Shown here in pieces: positions 56,963 to 64,000 of a DNA stretch of 64,000 nucleotides. The position numbers and the translations under genes were made by a program. The notes under the pieces were generated by a model, which saw nothing but the letters and a program-made list of their open reading frames with translations, searched no databases and was not told where the DNA came from. The stretch is from Dichomitus squalens LYAD-421 SS1 (Eukaryota > Basidiomycota > Agaricomycetes > Polyporales > Polyporaceae). Within the stretch, counting starts at the first letter, position 1. Every line of letters begins with the position of its first letter. The stretch is taken from contig NW_006766894.1 of the NCBI RefSeq assembly GCF_000275845.1, positions 15,211 to 79,210 of the forward strand, in the 5' to 3' direction.

Positions 56963-57060
56963 CCGTCCCCCTTCTGTCCCCGTCCCCCCTTCTGTCCCCG
57001 TCCCCCCTTCTGTCCCCGTCCCCCCTTCTGTCCCCGTCCCCCCTTCTGTCCCCATCCCCC
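56963..57060 (+). repeat. 18-bp C-rich minisatellite
   Basis: About five tandem copies of ttctgtccccgtcccccc begin just after the stop codon of the coiled-coil gene. The minus strand has regularly spaced runs of 4-6 G and could form G-quadruplexes, and the plus strand (and mRNA 3' UTR) is C-rich. It may influence transcription end or replication. Confidence 0.8.
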
Positions 57061-58198
57061 AGCCTTCCCTCCCCCCCCCGTCCTTGCCCCCGCCCGTCTC
57101 TTGCACATATTGACGGCGTCGTCTTGGTTTTTTTTCGGTTTCTCAGGGGTCTCCTATCCAGTGTGCAACACACACTGGCGCCTGTCCGTCGTCAACCTCA
57201 CGCTCTTTCGCACTTCGCGCTCCCTCTCCTCTCACGCGTCATCCTACTGTCCACCGTACTCCTAATCGCCCTCACGCTTAACACCACCTCTACGAGCCCG
57301 CACCAAAAAGGCGGGCTGGCTCCGCAAGCCCGCCCGCCCGCCAGAGTCGCGCAAGATACCATATACTCCTGGGCCGCCCACCTAATCCTCCGAATACAGC
57401 TCCGTGTCATGCGCCTTTACGCTAGGTTATATAGTTTATGATACCACGCTCACCGTCGCCCCTTAGTCGCTCCCTTCCTCCTCGGGATTCCCCGCTCGCA
57501 TCTGCACCTGCATCTTGCATTCGCATCCGCACTCGACCTGTTTTCGCGCCCCCGCATTTGGCTTCCCGCTCCCCCGTCTCCGTCTGTCTCCGCCTCCGTC
57601 TCCGTACGCGTATACACGGCCCCACATGGACTCGACCGTCTCATCGGCACACCGCACGTGCCCGCCGCTCGTTACACCCGATTCAAATTCCCGTCCCGTC
57701 CCGTCCACTCGCCCGTTCCCGGCCGGGGCCCTCATTTGTACCATATGTCGTTGTCATTGTTCTCGTTCTCTCCGTTCGCCTCGCTCACGCACGCACTGCA
57801 CCCCGCATCGTTCTTTAGAAGCACCGAGCTGTACTTGTTATTTGTAAAATATTGTGTCTTTTTTCCGTCTTCGACGTTGACGACTTTGGAGTCCTGCCGC
57901 CGGTGTCTCCGAGACGTGCACTGACCCCGCAGTTATTGTAGCTGGTGTGAGATGCGTCACGAATGCATTGCACTTGGAGGTGGGGTGTAATTACGACTGC
58001 ATTGGAGCGGAGAGGGGCTGCAACTTCTTCCATCGCAATGCCGACAAGTGTAGCAACTCTCAGCGGTGGCGGCATCACGGTTAGAGAAACTGTAACTATC
58101 TATGTGTGTGTAAGGGTGGCGGTCACCTTGAGCACACGATCAAGCCCGGTAATGTGCACATATACCTATTACCCGCCGGTGGCTGAGAACGTAACTCC
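57061..58198. other. Intergenic, no gene seen
   Basis: This is a pyrimidine-rich 3' flank of the coiled-coil gene. No supported gene or RNA was found. Confidence 0.4.
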
Positions 58199-61100
58199 TC
58201 AGTTATTCTGCCTTTGGGCGTAATGGCTTCGACGGGCGGGTTCGAGCCACTTTACACGAGTTACAGCATAGTATCGGCTAGACAGATGGTGGTGCATAAA
58301 ACAGCAAGCAACGTAAACGTGATAACCGCCCCTCCGTATCCCTTTGTAGCTGGAGAACCCGACTTTCTCGGCTTGGGGGAGGCCGGGCTGCTGCTTGGTC
58401 CGATAGGCCCGCCTGTTGAGCCCGAACTGGGAAATGTCGTGTTTGGAGCGGCTTGCAAGGGCAAGCTGAGGCAATCGAGTCAGCGACTCGAGAACAAGGA
58501 CATCATATCGTGAAACGCACCAGAGCGAGATGGGCCCCGACTACCGGACGCGCGAAGTTCGCCGACGACGCCTCCTGTCTGCCAGTGTTGACGTCGTACC
58601 AATCGGCGAGTGGCAAGTTATTCTGCCCATCGGCTGCGAACATCACAACGGCGCTGACAATCTGATCCCGTACGTCGGTGGATGTGACTATTCCTGCCGT
58701 GAAAATGGACCAATCTATATGATGGAGATCATGCCAGTCAGTACCTCTTTGCAGGCACAACTGTTGAATATCCATTGCTCACCCGGCTTCGTGTAGGTGT
58801 TGCGAGTATCGAGGATGAGTCCATATGTATCTAGCACATCGGCTTTGTAGAGCCATGACAACGTCATTCCATGAGACATTAGGCACGCACCGGCTTTCCC
58901 ATTATACCAGCTGGTCTCTGACATTCGAATACACATGAGTAAGAGAGCCTGCTGTTACCAGTCCGGATGCGCAAGCATATCGTAGACATCCGATGGGACG
59001 ATGTTCGTTCGAAGTAGCTTGTCAGCATACAAGTTCTGCCTCCTGCTTATAGCGTTGGACTGCTCGTCTTTTGACTAGGGTCCAAGTTGGGGCCTCACGT
59101 ACAACTTGTACTATCGCCATACTGCGACATACAGGTCAGCACAGTTCGATACCAGTTGACAGAATGCATACTGCAAGTATGAGATGGGAGCCAGAAGCGG
59201 ACGTAGCCAGCTGTCGCCATTGTTGTACATATGTTGCTGCGATTGACTTCACCAGATGTCAGCCCATCATGCGATGTTGCAATACCAAAACGGTACATAC
59301 GCTATAATTTGCGCTCCTCGCGGAATCACCCGTCAATGCTGCCATCTCTGCTATTGCCTGTATCCCAATAATACCCTTGATTGCAAGGTTTGTCTGGTTC
59401 GCAAGTGGACCAGTAAAGACGTCGGAGCTCATCTGGTTTGCTGGGTATAACGTGTTGGCAACAAGGTATTGCGTCCATTGCTCAAGAATGTCGAACTAAA
59501 CTCAGCGGTCACCCAGTTCAGCAAAGTGACGATGAGAGCCGAGAGACTCCGAGGAGAAGATCGATGTTGACTCACGTAAGTTTTGATCAGATCCAAGTCA
59601 CTTGACCATTGCGTGTAGCTCAGCGCCATGATGAGCATGTTCCCACTCTCTGCGGGTCAACAGAGCGTCGGAAACGACTTCAAGTATTTTGCACAACGGT
59701 GTAATTTCCCTAACCCTCTATTGGTAATGGCGTGTCCAGCCCTGGGCGTAGGATGAGCACAGGAGCTAAATAGTACCATAAGCGGGTAAAGCCACTTGCC
59801 ATCGTTGTGCCCAGTAGCGTTCGGGTAATTCGACCCTGAGTCACTATATTCGTTAGAACCTCAGGAAGCAGTAGAAACGATGATATGAACCAGACGTACC
59901 CATATCATGGACACACCAAGCGTTAGGATATTGCCCGGTGCTTTGGTATTGAAGGAGAGGTTCTATCAGAGATCTAGCAAGCACGGTATTCGAGTAGAGG
60001 AATAGCAGCCAAGACGGGTAGATGACATCCACAGTATTCACGGTCTTGATTCTGTCAGTCTCGCACAATAGACCATGGCGGATGTCTAGCTCTTGTAACT
60101 CACGTTGTCTGCCATCTCTATCATTACAAAACATGTAGTTCAACAAATGATCAACATGGGACAGCGGAGATACGAACGCTTCGTAAATGTGAGGACCTTC
60201 GAGGTATCTAGAGACCCGTCACTTTGTCTCGGAGCGGTTATCTCGATGGTACCAAACGTTTGCCTGATTGATAGGGCAACCAAGGAGGCGTAGTCCGATG
60301 AGATCTTGCTAGCAGCATCGTTAATCTGCTTGTCGTATTCATCAGCCCTGATCAGCGCGTCGTCGTAGTCCTTCAAGAACGTCTCAATCTAATGCTAGAA
60401 GGGTGAGGACAATGTAGAACAAGTACCATCCGCTAAAATATCTCACCGCATCTGTCATGGCGGAGAAACGGCTCCAGAAATACGAGCTTTGTTCTTGTCG
60501 TCCGTTATTGATCACAATATACTGGATGGCGGGGTCTCGCGCGTGCCCAACTGAGTAGACAACAGGCGCTGTGGCCGTCGTGAGCAAATGCGAACACAGG
60601 CCAGCGATCGGAGATTCCACGAAAATCCGTGTCTAGTGTGTTGTTGAGAATGCCGTTGTTGACGAATTGCGCACGGACAACGGCATCCTGTCCCGTTTGG
60701 TACGTCGTCCCCGTCACCTGGGTATACGCTATCGTCAAGAGCCGAACAAATGTATAGTTTGTAGTACGGAGCGCACACTCAGGGTTGAATGATACGCGGA
60801 TCCTTCTGTGTCAGTCAGACGTATTCAGTGAAACTGAGGCGATGGCAGAAAATAGCTCGCTTACGTGAAATATGATCAATGTCACTGGCATACTGCATCT
60901 GGTTCGTGACCTGACGACCTGAACTTGATGCGTTATAACATCGCCGGATGTCGTATTCCAATTAATGAGGGGGACGCCGTCTCGAGTTCCGCCCACCCAT
61001 TCCCCAGAGATATCAACGTATATTTGGACGTTGTGCGATTTCCCATCGTTCGACGTTGCTGAGATAGAGTAATATGACAAAGGAAGTGATTGATTCACGA

Positions 61101-61652
61101 GATCGCTGGGCTACGAAATCGTGATCAGACCAAACGCACGGCAAGACCGATATCTGCGCCACTTACCTCCACAGGGCTGAGAAATGTGATGTTGAGATCG
61201 ACTGGGCCAGCCGTCGGGACGAAGTTACTCTGGGTTGAGGTCCACCGGTAACCGTTGACATCGGCGTGTTAAGTCTGGGATCACTTGAGCTGACTCACTT
61301 GGAGGCTCTTCTGAGTAGCTTTGGTGAAGGTCACGTTGGGTACCCCGGGTGAACCCATCCAGACATAGGCTGTGCCGTCAACTTTGGCGAACCCTGCCCA
61401 GCCGATGATATCCTTGGATACATAAGCATATGCGCTGTCAACATCTCGGAGACAGCTCACCTGCCCAGTCCAGAATTGTGGCCATTGGTCATTGAGAGCG
61501 CTGCCGGCACCTTGGGGCAACCAGACAGACAGATACGGTGATCGTACAGCGAGCGGAACGGAAGGAGGACTGAAGGGTGTCGAGGTCCAGCTAACTGCGC
61601 CAGCTTCGAAGAACATATTGACGCAGATCGTTGCGAGGAATAGGAAGAGCAT
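58199..61652 (-). pseudogene. Broken secreted glutaminase (GtaA-type) gene
   Basis: A signal-peptide-like start (MLFLFLATICVNMFFEAGAVSW, 61652) is followed by fungal glutaminase A blocks in order: PSVPLAVRSPYLSVWLP, DIIGWAGFAKVDGTAYVW, TAGPVDLNITFLSPVE, QDAVVRAQFVNNGILNN, VVYSVGHARDPAIQYI, LSIRQTFGTIEIT, NTVDVIYPSWLLFLYSN, YQSTGQYPNAWCVHD, NMLIMALSYTQWSSDL, NQTNLAIKGIIGIQAIAE and ADWYDVNTGRQEASSANF. The family hydrolyses L-glutamine outside the cell. Several lesions prevent one reading frame: no AG acceptor before VNGYRWTSTQ (about 61253); an 8-bp duplication (60908-60921) in the HQVQ/TNQMQYASD block; a frame change between FAFAHD and APVVYSVGH (about 60560); a phase clash near 58920; and one extra C in the last exon, which replaces the Ser/Pro-rich membrane tail. 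Very short introns are otherwise normal. Some junctions may be mis-modelled, but the duplication is clear. Confidence 0.8.
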
Positions 61653-63562
61653 CGCTCGAAGGGACGCAGCGCGACGGGGGGTGCGAGGACGTATAGGGAA
61701 ATAATGTGCACTGTGTCCACCGTCAGTATCAAAACCGCCGACGCAGTGCAGTCGGAATATTCCACGCACCTTCGTGATTGGGACCTGAAAATTTGCCATT
61801 AACGGCCTCCATACTCGACCGATCTCCTGCCCAAGTAGCACGCTCCTCCCAAACTATACGATTTGAGTTTGACGAGCGGTAGCAATGCTTGGCAGGCCGA
61901 AGCTTCAGCCAACACAAGTACAGATCCGGGACGTCAACATGTCAAGGAAGATGACACACAAGAGCGACTGCTCATGGGATTTGAAGCACTTGCGGTGTCG
62001 GCAGGGTACGCCAGCGTAGGCATGACGCTTCATGCGGGCGGTATAGCCTGTGCCATTGCTCGTCTTCGCTTCGACGTAGGGAGCGCTGAGTCGCCTATCT
62101 GTCAACCTCCGCCGCATTGACAAGGTTTAGTCGGAATGTTGATGCCTCGCCGGGTGCAACTTCGCATGGTAGCACTGTCGGGCCAGTTGACTCTCGTGCG
62201 TTCCTGGTCGCATGCAGCTAAGCAACTCCTCTCGTCTCGACATTCTCGTGGGCCGAGAAGCCAAACGTGGAAAATCGGGGGCGCCATTTAGTGAAGCCTC
62301 CGCTCCGAAGGCTTGAGGAATTCAGGCTCGACCACGATTGACCTAGACGCAATCAGTCAATTTGGTGGTATGCTATGAAGAAATAGCTTACCTCAGGATG
62401 GCCAGCCTGACAGCGCTTCCGCCGAACACGCATGCACAAATCCACTTTCACGTTTCATCATCAGGCGGGATACCGGTCACTCATCCTTGGATGCTACTCC
62501 ATCTATACATTGCCGTAGCAGATTAGCTAGAACTCACCGACAGAGCGATGGGGTACCAATGCGGAACTTGATGATTGATCTGCCTCCCGTCTTCGCTCTT
62601 AACAGCATGCAGCAACTACCAAAGCTTACTGCCAAAACGGCATGCATCGAGTATATGCACCGAGTGCATTTCCTCATTCAGGCCCACTGTCTCCATCTGA
62701 TTTATGGCGGAAACGCGATTGACTTGTCGTTCTGTTGAATATCGTGACCAAATGACCTCGTCACCGATCGCTAAACTCGTTATCATCTCAACTGTGAGAG
62801 GAGTGGTTGTTGACATCGCCTTAGCAGTAGAGATCTCATGGAGAGTCTCCGGAAGCCTAACTCTCGTTTGGCACCATCCGCGAGGCATTGCCCCCCCACA
62901 TCGCCTGTCTTGAAGGACATATTTCAATTCATCCATCGAGAGATCAACATGCGGCACTGCGAACTAGCAGCATAAATTCGGCCCCTGTGGGATTATACAA
63001 TGCGCTTTGCATCCAAGATATCTGCGGACAAACGTGGCAATCAGTCCGCATACATGTGATGCACCCACTCAGGGAACCTACTGTGATATAAATGGCTCTC
63101 GATGCTGGATCTGATTCCTCGTGAACTTCGGGATCCACAAAATACAGATATTGTAGGAAAAGCGACCTATGCTTATCCATTGCAACTTGCCCATTAGATT
63201 TGGGGTTTTGGTGCCGGCACGTCTGCGCATGCTGCGAAGGCGTTCTGCGGTTTCTGTTGCTGGCAACGTGCAGAACACGACGTCGAAAGCGAACAATAGG
63301 TGTTATGTAGAGCGTCATTGGTTGGCAGATGTGGAGTCCCTGCCAGTGGCAGAGGCGATGAACCGGGCGCACCGGCGTCTGTCCCTTGTTCAACGTCGGC
63401 TCTGACGGCGACCATCCCCATTCCCCCAGCCTCAACGTCGTCGGCTAGTCCACACATCTCTCTCTTTGGTGTTCGTCCTGGCTGGTCACCCGTCTTGATA
63501 CCACATCTCTTCTCGTGAAAGACACGACCCGGCTCAGCATTGAATCAACAGCATCGCAGTCG
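61653..63562. other. 1.9-kb divergent intergenic region
   Basis: It lies between the glutaminase pseudogene (minus) and the acidic-protein gene (plus). Frames such as 62616-62957 on the minus strand lack domains or splice-consistent partners, so none is called. Confidence 0.35.
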
Positions 63563-64000
63563 ATGGCCCAACCGGAAGCGTCCTCCTCACATATACACAT
63601 CCCCTTCCCGACCTATCATGACCATGCTGACGATGACGACGATGTGTTCGGAGGCCACGCCTCGGACGCGCATGCCACTCCGCGCTTCAGCCATCTCCTA
63701 AATTCCGTCCTTGGCTCTCCATTTCTGACCACCTCAGACCTTCCTGCCGGCGACGCGGACACCGCATATGCCCCAAGCGCCATGTTCGGCGCAGATGACA
63801 GCAACGGAAATGCATACGCAGACGACGCAGACGATGTGGACATGGAGACCGTCGACGGCGCGTTCGCTTCCGTCCCGCGTTCTTTTACTATCACCCGCCC
63901 CACCTCCCCTACCCCAAGCTTCCGCACGGAGACGTTCTCCATTGTGAATTGGAATCCCGACGCATACAGTACAATGCTTCCTGGCAATGGTGATGGCACG
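63563..64000 (+). CDS. Acidic protein, 5' part, continues beyond the window
   Basis: From an ATG at 63563 the frame stays open for all 146 codons to the window edge, so only the N-terminus is present. It starts MAQPEASSSHIHIPFP, then an acidic HADDDDDVFGG stretch, SHLLNSVLGSPFL, a second acidic patch (DDADDVDMETVDG) and SFTITRPTSPTPSFRTE. There is no recognised domain. Composition suggests a nuclear or regulatory protein, but this is a guess. The strong bias of third positions to C/G matches neighbouring real genes. Confidence 0.65.
   Translation, partial: MAQPEASSSHIHIPFPTYHDHADDDDDVFGGHASDAHATPRFSHLLNSVLGSPFLTTSDLPAGDADTAYAPSAMFGADDSNGNAYADDADDVDMETVDGAFASVPRSFTITRPTSPTPSFRTETFSIVNWNPDAYSTMLPGNGDGT

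Noticed and set aside
56963..57060. CRISPR-like short tandem repeat
   Set aside because: The 18-bp units are directly abutting without spacers, in a eukaryotic 3' flank, so it is a minisatellite.
58225..58260. tRNA T-loop-like string ggttcgagcc
   Set aside because: No matching acceptor, D or anticodon arms surround it.
62616..63435. Two minus-strand frames of 113 and 163 codons
   Set aside because: No domain, weak start context and no phase-consistent introns joining them.

Overview
The window reads as nuclear DNA of an agaricomycete-type basidiomycete. The evidence is dense splicing (introns mostly 48-78 nt with GTRNGT-like donors, CTRAY-like branch sites and YAG acceptors), moderately GC-rich sequence, and gene families typical of mushroom-forming fungi: F-box/LRR proteins, a HET-domain protein, fungal-type protein-kinase-like proteins and an OPT transporter. 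No prokaryotic operons, rRNA, tRNA or CRISPR were found. I worked out exon structures by hand from splice sites, reading-frame phase and family conservation; exon lists are in the evidence fields.

Layout. 0-1 kb: LTR-like repeat remnants. 1-6 kb: an unknown protein with a possible PD-(D/E)XK nuclease motif (minus), and a degenerate kinase-like gene (plus). 6-8.5 kb: a disordered two-pass membrane protein. 9-18 kb: an alpha/beta hydrolase and cytosolic seryl-tRNA synthetase (both minus), then the histone H3K4 methyltransferase SET1 (plus). 18.6-19.7 kb: a second degenerate kinase-like paralogue (minus). 20.4-23.5 kb: a 15-exon oligopeptide transporter (minus). 25.7-28.5 kb: an F-box protein and an acidic nuclear-type protein. 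29.8-32.7 kb: an Asterix/PAT-complex subunit, a BCL7-like SWI/SNF subunit and MED7. 33.3-35.9 kb: a 17-exon 4-coumarate-CoA-ligase-like enzyme with a peroxisomal C-terminus.

36-43 kb looks like an accessory island. It holds a fungal kinase-like gene whose upstream exons resemble a Crinkler-type header, a frameshifted F-box/LRR relic, a detached copy of the 3' end of a glutaminase gene, and a HET-domain protein. 44-46.6 kb: threonine synthase. 47.8-50.6 kb: an AGC-like kinase with altered catalytic residues. 53.3-57 kb: a 1010-residue disordered coiled-coil protein. 58.2-61.7 kb: a broken secreted-type glutaminase gene, source of the detached fragment. 63.6 kb to the end: the start of an acidic protein that runs off the window.

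Core genes cover translation (seryl-tRNA synthetase), amino-acid synthesis (threonine synthase), chromatin and transcription (SET1, BCL7-like, MED7) and membrane-protein biogenesis (Asterix). The accessory material (nuclease-like, kinase-like, HET, F-box) resembles the fast-evolving non-self-recognition and signalling repertoire of these fungi. Calling it one system is inference only.
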